Source: Paenibacillus spongiae (GTDB lineage Bacteria; Bacillota; Bacilli; Paenibacillales; Paenibacillaceae). From it: DNA of 64,000 bases. The notes below the pieces were generated by a model, which was not told the DNA's origin, did no database searches, and saw only the letters and a list, made by a program, of their open reading frames with translations. The stretch lies in the NCBI RefSeq assembly GCF_024734895.1, contig NZ_CP091430.1, positions 3,800,501 to 3,864,500 on the forward strand, given 5' to 3'. Below, in pieces: positions 46,108 to 54,626 of the stretch. The position numbers and the translations under genes were made by a program. Each line of letters opens with the position of its first letter. Positions within the stretch are counted from its first letter, which is position 1.

Positions 46108-46179
46108 AAATAACTTTTCATAATCGTGAAAAGTTATTTTTAATTGAAGGATATGGAGAGCCGATGTCGGCTCTTTTTT
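46108..46179 (+). terminator. two tandem terminators after iclR
   Basis: AAATAACTTTTCA, TAATCG, TGAAAAGTTATTTTT (46108-46141), then GAGCCGA TG TCGGCTC with T6 (46158-46179). The double stop insulates the next operon. Confidence 0.85.
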
Positions 46180-46283
46180 CTCATAAATAGAAAAAAGTTC
46201 TACACTCATGAAGAAAATAATTGACTAACTCTGGAAGCAAAGATAGAATTTTCTTAACAGAGCGCGCAGGCTTAATTTATATT

Positions 46284-46297
46284 TGACAGCGTTTTCA
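46284..46297 (+). promoter_or_regulatory. candidate CcpA cre site
   Basis: TGACAGCGTTTTCA differs from the optimal cre TGAAAGCGTTTTCA by one base and is nearly palindromic. It lies 18 bases before the start codon of the 46,315 gene, a position that would block transcription under carbon catabolite repression. Confidence 0.7.
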
Positions 46298-46314
46298 AAT
46301 GAGGGGGACGGCAA

Positions 46315-47421
46315 ATGAACGAGAGTGCGACTAAGAAGGTGGCGGCGATCGTGACCGAGTACCGGTACAATTCCCACGCCGACGTTATCCTGGGGCGGCT
46401 GCTGGGAGATTTCGGATACCAGCCCCGGGTTGAAGTCGTCTCCATCTACACGGACCAGGTGCCGGAGAACGACATGAGCAGGGAAGCGGCGGCGAGGCTT
46501 AACATTCCCATCTGCCCGACGATCGGCGATACTGTGCGGGCCGCACATGCCGGAGGCCCAGTCGACGGCATCATCATTATCGGCGAGCATGGGAGCTATC
46601 CGACGAACGGGAAAGGGCAGACCGAGTATCCGCGACGGCGGTTTCTCGAAGAAACGATTGCAGCGCTCGATGAACTGGGATTAGCGGTCCCGATCTTCTC
46701 CGACAAGCATCTGGCTTACGATTATGACGATGCGCGATGGATGTACGAGCATATGAAAGCCCGTGGCATTCCGTTCATGGGCGGCTCGTCAATTCCGCAT
46801 ACCGAGCATGTGCCTGCATTCGATCCGCGCGAACTGTCCGAGTTAAGCGAGATACTGGTCATCAGCTCGGGCGGCCTCGAAAGCTATGGTTTTCACGCGA
46901 TGGAAGTGCTTCAGTCTCTCGCGGAACACCGAAATGGGGGCGAAAGCGGTGTTCGCGCCATATATTTAATCGATGGCTCGGGCGGCGAAGCCTGGGCGGC
47001 CATGGACCGCGGAGAATGGCCGGAAGATTTGCTGCTTGAAGCGCTCGGAGCCATTCCCGGCCTGCCTGCCGTTCATCCCAGGGATCTGGAGCCGGAACCG
47101 GCGCTATTCGTTGTGGAATATATGGACGGTACGAAAGGCTATATTATCCAATTCAAACGTCTCGTTGAACAGTGGAGCTTTGCGTTCCGCCATGGCACGG
47201 ACCGGCAGGTGACGGCGGCGCTGTGCGACAGCGACCTCGACAGGCCATTCGCCCATTTCGAACGGTTGACCCGAATGATCGAGTCGTTTATCGAGACGCG
47301 GGAACAGCCGTTTCCGATGGAACGGACGCTGCTGACGACGGGGATGATCTGCTTTGCGATGGACGCTTTGTTCTACGGAAGAAAGCTCGAAACGCCTGCG
47401 CTCCAAATCGTATACGGCTAA
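46315..47421 (+). CDS. conserved protein of unknown function in a sugar-catabolic operon
   Basis: 368 soluble residues: VAAIVTEYRYNSHADVILGRLL, VEVVSIYTDQVPENDMSREAA, GIIIIGEHGSYPTNGKGQTEYPRR, PIFSDKHLAYDYDDARWMYE, GIPFMGGSSIP, and a C-terminal region with GSGGEAWAAMDRGEW. The alternating strand-helix pattern suggests a Rossmann-like N-terminal half, and the conserved His/Glu/Asp residues suggest an enzyme. I recognise it as a recurring neighbour of FAD_oxidored enzymes but know no function. GAGGGGGACGGCAA before ATG. First gene after the cre site. Confidence 0.75.
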   Translation: MNESATKKVAAIVTEYRYNSHADVILGRLLGDFGYQPRVEVVSIYTDQVPENDMSREAAARLNIPICPTIGDTVRAAHAGGPVDGIIIIGEHGSYPTNGKGQTEYPRRRFLEETIAALDELGLAVPIFSDKHLAYDYDDARWMYEHMKARGIPFMGGSSIPHTEHVPAFDPRELSELSEILVISSGGLESYGFHAMEVLQSLAEHRNGGESGVRAIYLIDGSGGEAWAAMDRGEWPEDLLLEALGAIPGLPAVHPRDLEPEPALFVVEYMDGTKGYIIQFKRLVEQWSFAFRHGTDRQVTAALCDSDLDRPFAHFERLTRMIESFIETREQPFPMERTLLTTGMICFAMDALFYGRKLETPALQIVYG

Positions 47422-47437
47422 ATCGGAGGAATTAGAG

Positions 47438-49681
47438 ATGAAATCGAATTTGCATGCGGCCATTCCGGAAGAGGTTACCCGGTTCACCCAGCTGCCGAAC
47501 GGGCAGGGGCATAATGCGGTATGGGATTTCGTGCTGTCGCCCGACAACCGGTTTTATATTAGCGTATGCGGCGAGAACGAGAAGCCGCTGACGGCCTTAT
47601 TGTACGAATATTATCCGAAAACGGGCGAGATCCGGCTGATCTTCGACGTGGCGAAAGTATGGATCGTCGATTCGCAGCAGATGCCGCCCAGCAAGATTCA
47701 TACGAGCATCGATTTTTTGCCGGACGGCCGGCTGATCATGGCGACGCATAATACCGCTCCGGCACCGGGCCACAAGCAGTGGATGTACGAGCAGCATTAT
47801 GAAGATCCGTGGGAGGGATATCCCGGTTCCATTCTGATGATCGTCAATCCCGATACGAACGAGGTTCAAGTCAGAGGCATTCCCGTGCCGAGGGAAAGCA
47901 TGTACGGCGGGATGCTCGGGAACGACCCGCGGTATTACTATTTTCTCGGCTATATGCGAGGCCACTTCTACCGGCTGGATCTGGAAACGAATGAAGTGAA
48001 GGATTACGGCAAAGTTTCGGAATTCTCCTCCTGCAGGCTGGTGAAGGATGACAAGGGCCGCTTCTACGGCAGCTCTTATACGGGCGGAATTTGGAGATAC
48101 GATCCCGAACGGGACGAAATCGAGGATCTGAAGACGAGATTCATATCGCCGAACGGCAATAAACACCGGAGACAGTTCATATTCGCGCTTAACACCCCGC
48201 GAGGCAGTCTGCTCATGATCGATAATATGGACGGGGAAGTGATCGAGCTTCATCCGGAGACGCTTGAGGCGACAAGGCACGGCTATATTCATCTTCGCGA
48301 CCATCCGCCGCTCAACCCTTGCGGTATCGGTGGATTGGCTGCGGACGAGAACTTCGTGATCTACTACGGTTTGAAAATGCAGGATGAATACAGCCCGATC
48401 CGATTGGTCCGATGGGACGTTCTGAACGGCGGAGAGCCGGAAAATCTCGGCCTCGTCACGCCGGGCGGAAAAGATTCGCAATATATTTGCGAAATGATAT
48501 TCGACCGCGACGGCATCCTTCATATGGTTGACGTATGCGGGGAGTTTTCCCCCTATGTACTGGCGGTCGACGTCAAGCGGCTTCAGCCGCCAGGGGCGGA
48601 TGCGAAGACTGCGCAGATCAGGCCTTATTACGAGCCGGATTATAACGGGGTCGGCAGCCCGGCGTTCATGCATATCCGGGCGGAGACGACTCGCACCCTG
48701 CCGCTGCACCAGCATTTGGACTGGAAGGATACGGCGGTTAAACATGTGCGCGCGATGTACGGCACGGTCTACTCTGTTGCCGGCAAAGAGCGCATATATC
48801 TGGTCGAATCCGACTACACAAGCGGGGATCCTGCTGCGTCCTGCGTCGTCTATGAAGCCGGCGCCCCGGTTTCCTGCATCGATGTCGGCGATGAGAGAGT
48901 CGCCGCATTAACGACGGATGGGCGCATCGTGCTGATCGATCTCTGCTCGCGAGCCGTCGGCACTGCAATCGCGGTTCCTGCAGACACCGAGCTTGCGAGG
49001 CTCCACTTCGAGCTCGACGATGGCCGTCTGGTGGCGAGCGACCGTGAAGGAGCCGTCTATTTATGCGATCCGAGCAGCGGCAGCTTCCGTTCACTCGATC
49101 ATATCCGGCTCGAAACGAGCGATGCGGTGCTGGTGAAGCTCGATGCGAATCGGGTGCTGTTATCCGCCAATTACGATGAAATGCGGATCTATGACATCGC
49201 CGTGATGCGCGCCGAGACGCTCCCGATTCGCGTTCCTTCCATTAGAGGAAGAGCGTTCAATGCGGCGATAACGGGCGGTGCCGTGCTGGGGGACGGAACC
49301 GTCGTTGCCGGCACGTACGACGGGCTGCTATTTACGTTAACGCCCGACCTTCGCAGGACGACCGTGTACGGCCGGCTTTACTCTGCCGGGCTGCTTCGGA
49401 ATTTTACGAAGGTGAGCCAGGAGGAGGTCTTCGGCGTATATGGCGGAGAGAGGGATGCGGGCCATGTGTTCAGCTTCTCGCGCGACCGCGGCTTCGTCGA
49501 CTTGGGAAGACCGCGGGTCATTAAGGACAACAGCGAGCTGCGCAATGTCGATACCGAGTGGGCGAGCATCCATTACATCTCTGCGCTGGCATATGCGCAG
49601 GAGGACGACTGGCTGTGCGTCGCTTCGGGAGAAGGCTATGGCTGCATTGTCCGGTATAAGGGCGTTGCGTTTCCATACTGA
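47438..49681 (+). CDS. two-domain beta-propeller protein
   Basis: 747 residues. The first about 420 form a propeller with blade repeats such as TALLYEYYPKTGEIRLIFD, FYRLDLETNEVKDYGKVSEFSSCRLVKD and GSSYTGGIWRYDPERDEIEDL, recalling SMP-30/oligogalacturonate-lyase-like or Vgb-type propellers. The C-terminal part has further blades (AALTTDGRIVLIDL, GRLVASDREGAVYLCDP). No signal peptide, so cytoplasmic. GGAGGAATTAGAG supports ATG 47438; the frame is open upstream only because it overlaps the previous gene. It could be a lyase or lactonase, or a binding scaffold for the neighbouring FAD enzyme. Confidence 0.75.
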   Translation: MKSNLHAAIPEEVTRFTQLPNGQGHNAVWDFVLSPDNRFYISVCGENEKPLTALLYEYYPKTGEIRLIFDVAKVWIVDSQQMPPSKIHTSIDFLPDGRLIMATHNTAPAPGHKQWMYEQHYEDPWEGYPGSILMIVNPDTNEVQVRGIPVPRESMYGGMLGNDPRYYYFLGYMRGHFYRLDLETNEVKDYGKVSEFSSCRLVKDDKGRFYGSSYTGGIWRYDPERDEIEDLKTRFISPNGNKHRRQFIFALNTPRGSLLMIDNMDGEVIELHPETLEATRHGYIHLRDHPPLNPCGIGGLAADENFVIYYGLKMQDEYSPIRLVRWDVLNGGEPENLGLVTPGGKDSQYICEMIFDRDGILHMVDVCGEFSPYVLAVDVKRLQPPGADAKTAQIRPYYEPDYNGVGSPAFMHIRAETTRTLPLHQHLDWKDTAVKHVRAMYGTVYSVAGKERIYLVESDYTSGDPAASCVVYEAGAPVSCIDVGDERVAALTTDGRIVLIDLCSRAVGTAIAVPADTELARLHFELDDGRLVASDREGAVYLCDPSSGSFRSLDHIRLETSDAVLVKLDANRVLLSANYDEMRIYDIAVMRAETLPIRVPSIRGRAFNAAITGGAVLGDGTVVAGTYDGLLFTLTPDLRRTTVYGRLYSAGLLRNFTKVSQEEVFGVYGGERDAGHVFSFSRDRGFVDLGRPRVIKDNSELRNVDTEWASIHYISALAYAQEDDWLCVASGEGYGCIVRYKGVAFPY

Positions 49682-49767
49682 CCGGAACCGAGGGCGAAGC
49701 AGCTGCACCGCCGAACCCCATAACAGTGTAATACGGATAAAGCTATCTATTATCGAGGTGATGTCGA

Positions 49768-52077
49768 ATGTCGAATATGGCTGAAGCGGCCGCCGGCGGT
49801 TATCGTTCAGTCGAGGAGCAGTATGATATCGTCGTTTGCGGCGGCGGTCTGTCGGGTTTTTGCGCCGCCGTCGCGGCTGCCCGTCAAGGGGTGCGGGTTT
49901 GCATTGTGCAGGATCGTCCGGTGTTCGGAGGGAACAGCTCCTCCGAGATTCGGGTTCCGCCTCAAGGTGCGGCGAGCTTTCACGCTTACGCGAGGGAAAC
50001 GGGCATTATTTCCGAGCTGCTGATCGAGGAACGGGCGCGCAATCATGAGCAGCCGACCTGGGACAACGGCTGGATAAACAGCGTATGGGACCTCGTTCAA
50101 TACGATATGGCGATGGCGACGCCGAATTTGACGTTTCATCTGAATACGAGCATAACGAAGGTGATCATGCGTGACGAACGGACGATTGAAGCCGTCGTCG
50201 GCCGGGTTAGCCATGCCGAGACCGTCTTGACTCTGCGGGCGCATACGTTCATCGACTGTACGGGTGACGGAATCGTGGCTGCGCTTGCCGGCTGCGAATG
50301 GCGCATGGGAACGGAAGGGCGCGGCGAATTCGGCGAGCCGCATGCCCCGGAGCAGGCAAGCGACGCCGTCATGGGCAACTCGATCCACTTCAAGGCGAAG
50401 GATACCGGGCATCCAGTCCCCTTTGCCGCGCCGCCGTGGGCCGTGCAGTATGACGATCCGGATTTCTTCTATAAGCAGGGAAGATGGCCAGGTGAAATTC
50501 GCAGCGGGTATTGGTGGATCGAGCTGTCCGTACCGTGGCATACGATCTATGACAACGAGAAGCTGCGGCATGAGTTGACCCGTCATGTGCTGGGCATCTG
50601 GGACTGGATTAAAAACAAGGATCCCGAACTTAAGATCGCTGCCGCGAACTACGCGCTCGATTGGGTCGGTCAAGTGCCCGGCAAGCGGGAAAGCCGGCGG
50701 ATCATGGGCCAATACCTCATGACCGAGCACGATCCGCTCAACAAGACGATCTTCTCCGACGAAATCGCGTATGGCGGCTGGTTCATCGACCTGCATGAGC
50801 CGGGAGGTTTGCTGGCGCCTTACAGCGAGAAGGCGGCCGCCGAGGTAGGCGGTGCCGGCGTTCATATGTCGAAGAGCTACGTCGGCCCTTATGGAATTCC
50901 GCTGCGTATTCTGATCGCCAAGGAAATGAACAACTTGATGATGGCAGGGCGCAACGTCAGCGTCACGCATGCCGCTCTGGGAACGGTGCGCGTCATGGGT
51001 ACGACGGCGGTAATGGGGCAAGCGGCCGGAACGGCGGCTGCTTGGGCCGTTCGCAGCGGGCTGTCCGCTAGAGAGGTTCCGGAGCGGGCGGTCCGAGACG
51101 TTCAGCAGGCGCTTCTGCGCGATGGCTGCTTTCTGCCGAACGTCGTGAACGAAGATCCGCATGATCTGGCCCGGACGGCATCGGCAAGTGCAAGCAGCGA
51201 GGCGGCGCTGGGGGGAGGCGATCCGGCGCCGGAAGAAACGGCCGGCGGTTTGCAAAGAGGCGCGCTGGGCAAGAGACGGGGACAATGGATCGCCGTCGGC
51301 GCGGATTGCATCGACCGGCTGCACCTTTGCCTCGGCAGCGAATCGGATACCGTGCAAAGGGTGGAAGCCCGTCTGTACGCCGTAGATCACTTGTGGGACT
51401 ACCGCGTCGAGCCAGGCGATCCACTCGCCGCAGCCGTTCTCACGGTAGAGCCGGGGAGCGGGCGGTGGGTGGAGTGGCCGGTCGGGCTCGACGTCTCCGC
51501 GCTGCGGGGCCGCTACGTCCGGCTCGATCTCCTGGCGAATCCCGACGTGAGCTGGCATGCCGCAAGTTTGGTCGAGCCCGGTCACGTTAGCGCCTATGAG
51601 CTGGGGAACGGGATCATGCGCCGGTACGGTTCGGGCACGATGATGAGTTTCCGGATCGAGCCGCCTCAGCCGTGCTATGGGCCGCATAGTGTTCTAAGCG
51701 GCGTTACCCGTCCATACCGGAGTCCGAACCTGTGGCGTTCCGACCCGGAGAGGCCGCTGCCGCAATGGCTGGAGCTATCCTGGGAAGAGAAGGTCGAAAT
51801 TGGCCGGATCGAGCTGACCTTTCCCGGGCATCTGCTGCGGGATTATCGGGCATATCCGGCGTTATACCGGGACCCGCAGTGCCCAAAGGATGTCGTCGCG
51901 GAAGCGTATGTCGGCGGCAGCTGGATCGAGATCGGCCGGCTGCTCGGCAATTATCAGCAAAAACGCGCGATCGTACCGGAACGTACGGTTTATACGGATC
52001 GGCTGCGAATTACGGTGCTGGCTACGAACGGCGACCCGTCGGCGGCGATATACGAGGTTCGCTGTTACTCGCATTGA
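49768..52077 (+). CDS. FAD-dependent oxidoreductase, long form with large C-terminal extension
   Basis: 769 residues, the largest paralogue. FAD site YDIVVCGGGLSGFCAAVAAAR and VCIVQDRPVFGGNSSSEIR; FIDCTGDGIVAALAG; the long-form segment ELTRHVLGIWDWIKN; signature [37 protein letters not shown]. From about residue 480 to the end lies a mostly beta region of 290 residues; its last 130 (PQWLELSWEEKVEIGRIELTF...) look like the F5/8-type sandwich also seen in the 40,994 protein. GAGGTGATGTCG before ATG. Third gene of the cre-preceded operon. Confidence 0.86.
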   Translation: MSNMAEAAAGGYRSVEEQYDIVVCGGGLSGFCAAVAAARQGVRVCIVQDRPVFGGNSSSEIRVPPQGAASFHAYARETGIISELLIEERARNHEQPTWDNGWINSVWDLVQYDMAMATPNLTFHLNTSITKVIMRDERTIEAVVGRVSHAETVLTLRAHTFIDCTGDGIVAALAGCEWRMGTEGRGEFGEPHAPEQASDAVMGNSIHFKAKDTGHPVPFAAPPWAVQYDDPDFFYKQGRWPGEIRSGYWWIELSVPWHTIYDNEKLRHELTRHVLGIWDWIKNKDPELKIAAANYALDWVGQVPGKRESRRIMGQYLMTEHDPLNKTIFSDEIAYGGWFIDLHEPGGLLAPYSEKAAAEVGGAGVHMSKSYVGPYGIPLRILIAKEMNNLMMAGRNVSVTHAALGTVRVMGTTAVMGQAAGTAAAWAVRSGLSAREVPERAVRDVQQALLRDGCFLPNVVNEDPHDLARTASASASSEAALGGGDPAPEETAGGLQRGALGKRRGQWIAVGADCIDRLHLCLGSESDTVQRVEARLYAVDHLWDYRVEPGDPLAAAVLTVEPGSGRWVEWPVGLDVSALRGRYVRLDLLANPDVSWHAASLVEPGHVSAYELGNGIMRRYGSGTMMSFRIEPPQPCYGPHSVLSGVTRPYRSPNLWRSDPERPLPQWLELSWEEKVEIGRIELTFPGHLLRDYRAYPALYRDPQCPKDVVAEAYVGGSWIEIGRLLGNYQQKRAIVPERTVYTDRLRITVLATNGDPSAAIYEVRCYSH

Positions 52078-52129
52078 TTACAAATCGGCTTGACTTCGGA
52101 CAAATTTCAAATCGAAAAAGGTGAAAGTC

Positions 52130-52882
52130 ATGCACACGCTGCATAATAAAGTGATTCTGATTACCGGCTGTCTGGGGATGGCGGGACGTTCCGCGCTTTC
52201 AATGTTTTTGGAGAGGGGGGCCGTCCTTTTCGGCTGCGACCGGCTTCCAATTGACGGCTTTCCGGAAATCGTACGATTGCAAGAGAAGTACGGCGAGCAT
52301 CGATTCGTCTATCTACAAGCTGATATGTGCGATGAAGAGCAGGTGAAGACGGCGATAGCAGATATCGATCGCCGCTTCGGACGGTTGGACGGCACTTATC
52401 ATAACGTGTTCAAAAACGTGGAAAAGCCCGTGACGGAGCTATCGTTGGCGGATTGGGAGGCCTCGATCCGGGGGACGCTGACGAGCACTTTTCTGGTATG
52501 CAAGCATGCGGTTCCGCTGCTGATCCGGTCGGGTGGGGGATCTATCGTCAATATGTCTTCCATCCTGGGCCAAATCCCTTCCGAAGGCTGCTACGCATAT
52601 GGTGCCGCCAAAGCCGGCATCAATCAGTTCACGCGCGTGCTTGCGGCCGATTACGCATCGCGCGGCATCCGTGCAAACGCCGTCGTCCCGGGTGACTTCA
52701 AGTCGGAGGAGGCGTTCGCGCAGCAGTCCGAGCGGGAGAAGGAGGGCATGCGGCGGCACGCTTACCTCGGCCGAAGCGGCAGGGCGGATGAGATTAACGA
52801 GGTAGTCGCCTTCCTGCTGTCGGATGCTTCTTCCTATGTTACCGGCTCGCTGTACACGGTCGACGGAGGGTTCCACCGATGA
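52130..52882 (+). CDS. short-chain dehydrogenase/reductase (SDR)
   Basis: 250 residues of classical SDR. Cofactor motif ILITGCLGMAGRS (TGxxGxxG), Asp at the end of strand 2 (FGCDRLP) suggesting NAD preference, YHNVFKNV in place of NNAG, catalytic Ser in NMSSILG and YGAAK. AAAGGTGAAAG precedes; GTG 52121 is an alternative start. The stop overlaps the next start by 4 bases, so translation is coupled. Probably oxidises a sugar-derived alcohol in the same route as the FAD enzyme. Confidence 0.9.
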   Translation: MHTLHNKVILITGCLGMAGRSALSMFLERGAVLFGCDRLPIDGFPEIVRLQEKYGEHRFVYLQADMCDEEQVKTAIADIDRRFGRLDGTYHNVFKNVEKPVTELSLADWEASIRGTLTSTFLVCKHAVPLLIRSGGGSIVNMSSILGQIPSEGCYAYGAAKAGINQFTRVLAADYASRGIRANAVVPGDFKSEEAFAQQSEREKEGMRRHAYLGRSGRADEINEVVAFLLSDASSYVTGSLYTVDGGFHR

Positions 52883-54003
52883 ACGAAGTGCGGCCTGACG
52901 TCCGGATCGGCGCCGGACATGCCGGAGGAAATATTCGCGTCGTCTCGATCAAGGATGATCGCGTCTTGTTGGAGCAGGATTTGAGAGATACGTCGGGATG
53001 GTGGTTTTACTGGAATTTTTCCGCGGTTTCCGCAAGAGGGGCAACGATACGATTTGAATTCGACAACGGCGAAGTGGTCGGCCCATGGGGGCCGGCCTTC
53101 AGTATGGACGGGGTGGAATGGCGGTGGCTGGGGGAAGATTCGCTCCTATCCAGGCAGGCGTTCACCTATACGTTTCGGGAAGGGGGCGAGCGCGTTTATT
53201 TTTGTTTTTGCCTCCCTTACCAGCTGCATCACTTCGAACGGTTCTATGCCCGCATAGCCGGTCGCCCCGATGTACGCAGGGATATGCTGACGCATTCCGA
53301 GCTGCTGCGTCCCATTCCGCTGCTTCTGCTCGGGAACCGGAATGCGGAACGGCATATCGTCTTTACGGCGAGGCATCATGCCTGCGAGTCTACGCCCTTG
53401 TATATGCTGGAAGGTTTGCTCGATTCCGTTCTTTCGGTCGGCCCGGGCAGGTCATCGATTCTGGACAGGTTTCTTGTTCATTATATACCATTCATGGATA
53501 TCGATGGCGTCGAGAACGGCGACCAGGGCAAATCACGCATGCCGCATGATCATAACCGCGATTACACCGATGCGCCTATTTACCGGTCAACAGCTGCTTT
53601 AATGACTTATGCCAGCTCGCTCCGGACGGAGATCGCCATCGATTTTCACGGACCGTTCAAATGGGGAGACCGGAACGATGTTCCTTTCTTTGTGAAAAAA
53701 GATCCGCCGGTTAAAGAGCGAATCGAGACGCTAAGCGGACTGTTGGAACAGGTTAGCTGCGGACGTACCGAGGAGGATGCCATTCGGCATTCGGCGGTCC
53801 ATGATTTAGGTATGGGGGAAGATTGGAATCTTCCCCATGGCAGGGGATGTGGCGATTACTTTGTGAGAAACGGGACGCCGCTTACGTGCAGCTTCGAGTT
53901 TCCATACTTCGGAAGCGCGAACGTGAGGATTACCGCAGACAACAGCAGACGGTTCGGTCAAGATTTCGCCCGCGCGCTCGAGTTATATGTAGACACGATT
54001 TGA
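52879..54003 (+). CDS. M14-like zinc carboxypeptidase-fold protein
   Basis: 374 residues. An N-terminal beta-sandwich (about 1-130; SGWWFYWNFSAVSARGATIRF) precedes an M14 domain with zinc ligands in ARHHACESTP (HxxE), HDHNRDY and the third ligand in AIDFHGPF. The layout matches cytosolic-carboxypeptidase-like bacterial proteins. No signal peptide. Last gene of the operon with FAD enzyme and SDR. A deglutamylase or amide hydrolase role is possible; the usual Glu near the end is not obvious to me. Confidence 0.78.
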   Translation: MNEVRPDVRIGAGHAGGNIRVVSIKDDRVLLEQDLRDTSGWWFYWNFSAVSARGATIRFEFDNGEVVGPWGPAFSMDGVEWRWLGEDSLLSRQAFTYTFREGGERVYFCFCLPYQLHHFERFYARIAGRPDVRRDMLTHSELLRPIPLLLLGNRNAERHIVFTARHHACESTPLYMLEGLLDSVLSVGPGRSSILDRFLVHYIPFMDIDGVENGDQGKSRMPHDHNRDYTDAPIYRSTAALMTYASSLRTEIAIDFHGPFKWGDRNDVPFFVKKDPPVKERIETLSGLLEQVSCGRTEEDAIRHSAVHDLGMGEDWNLPHGRGCGDYFVRNGTPLTCSFEFPYFGSANVRITADNSRRFGQDFARALELYVDTI

Positions 54004-54052
54004 AGCAGTGGGGTACTCTGCGAGGGCGGTCCGATTTGAACCGTATGCTTGG

Positions 54053-54421
54053 TCAGCGGTATTTCAGTTGGGCGATGACATCGATTTCGACGAGCAGATC
54101 GAAGTTCAATTCGCAATAGACTAGCGTGCGCGCCGGATAAGGACGGGGGCAAAGTCGTGAGTAAATCTGGTTGAATGCCTTGTAATGCTTGCGATCCGAC
54201 AAGAAAATATTGACCTTCACGACATCCTCGAACGTTAAGCCCGACTCGGACAGGATGTTTTGAATGTTTTGCATGGTATATACGGTCTGGCGCTCCAGAT
54301 CATTGACCGGCACCTCGCCGGTGATCGGATCAAAACCTCCCTGCCCCGAAACAAACAGGAGCGAATCCGTTCGTGTAGCCGAGGAAAAGGGAAGCTCCGA
54401 TGTACCGTAAAGTTTCTCCAT
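54053..54421 (-). CDS. RidA/YjgF-family protein
   Basis: 122 residues with the family pattern SGQGGFDPITGEVP, QTVYTMQNIQNILSESGL, VVKVNIFLSD and YPARTLVYCEL...EIDVIAQL. The key Arg (PART) and Glu (EID) are present, so it may deaminate reactive enamine/imine intermediates. Convergent with the M14-like gene. A RidA-type enzyme fits a pathway that oxidises amino sugars or amino acids. Confidence 0.9.
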   Translation of the reverse strand: MEKLYGTSELPFSSATRTDSLLFVSGQGGFDPITGEVPVNDLERQTVYTMQNIQNILSESGLTFEDVVKVNIFLSDRKHYKAFNQIYSRLCPRPYPARTLVYCELNFDLLVEIDVIAQLKYR

Positions 54422-54470
54422 ATTGTATGACCTTGTTCCTCTCCCGCACCAAATGCCGCGTAATTTTATA

Positions 54471-54592
54471 GAGGCTGTTCAAAAAGTCGTCTCTTGAACG
54501 CGAAGGAAGCCAAGACTTTTTGAGAACCTGCCATTTATCGAACAATCGTCCTGAATGGCGAGGCCGTTGACGAAACACTATCAACAGCCTCG
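54471..54592 (-). repeat. 121-bp element with terminal inverted repeats (MITE- or terminator-like)
   Basis: Begins GAGGCTGTTCAAAAAGT and ends CAACAGCCTC, a 9-bp perfect terminal inverted repeat. Inside, AAAAAGTC (54481) pairs with GACTTTTT (54514). Near the right end, CGAGGCCGTTGA pairs with TCAACAGCCTCG. The left end resembles IS1182-type termini. It lies between the solute-binding-protein and RidA genes (both minus) and could also work as a terminator. Confidence 0.5.
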
Positions 54593-54626
54593 CTTCGAAA
54601 GTTTGCGTTGCTGCAGCTTCAGACTG

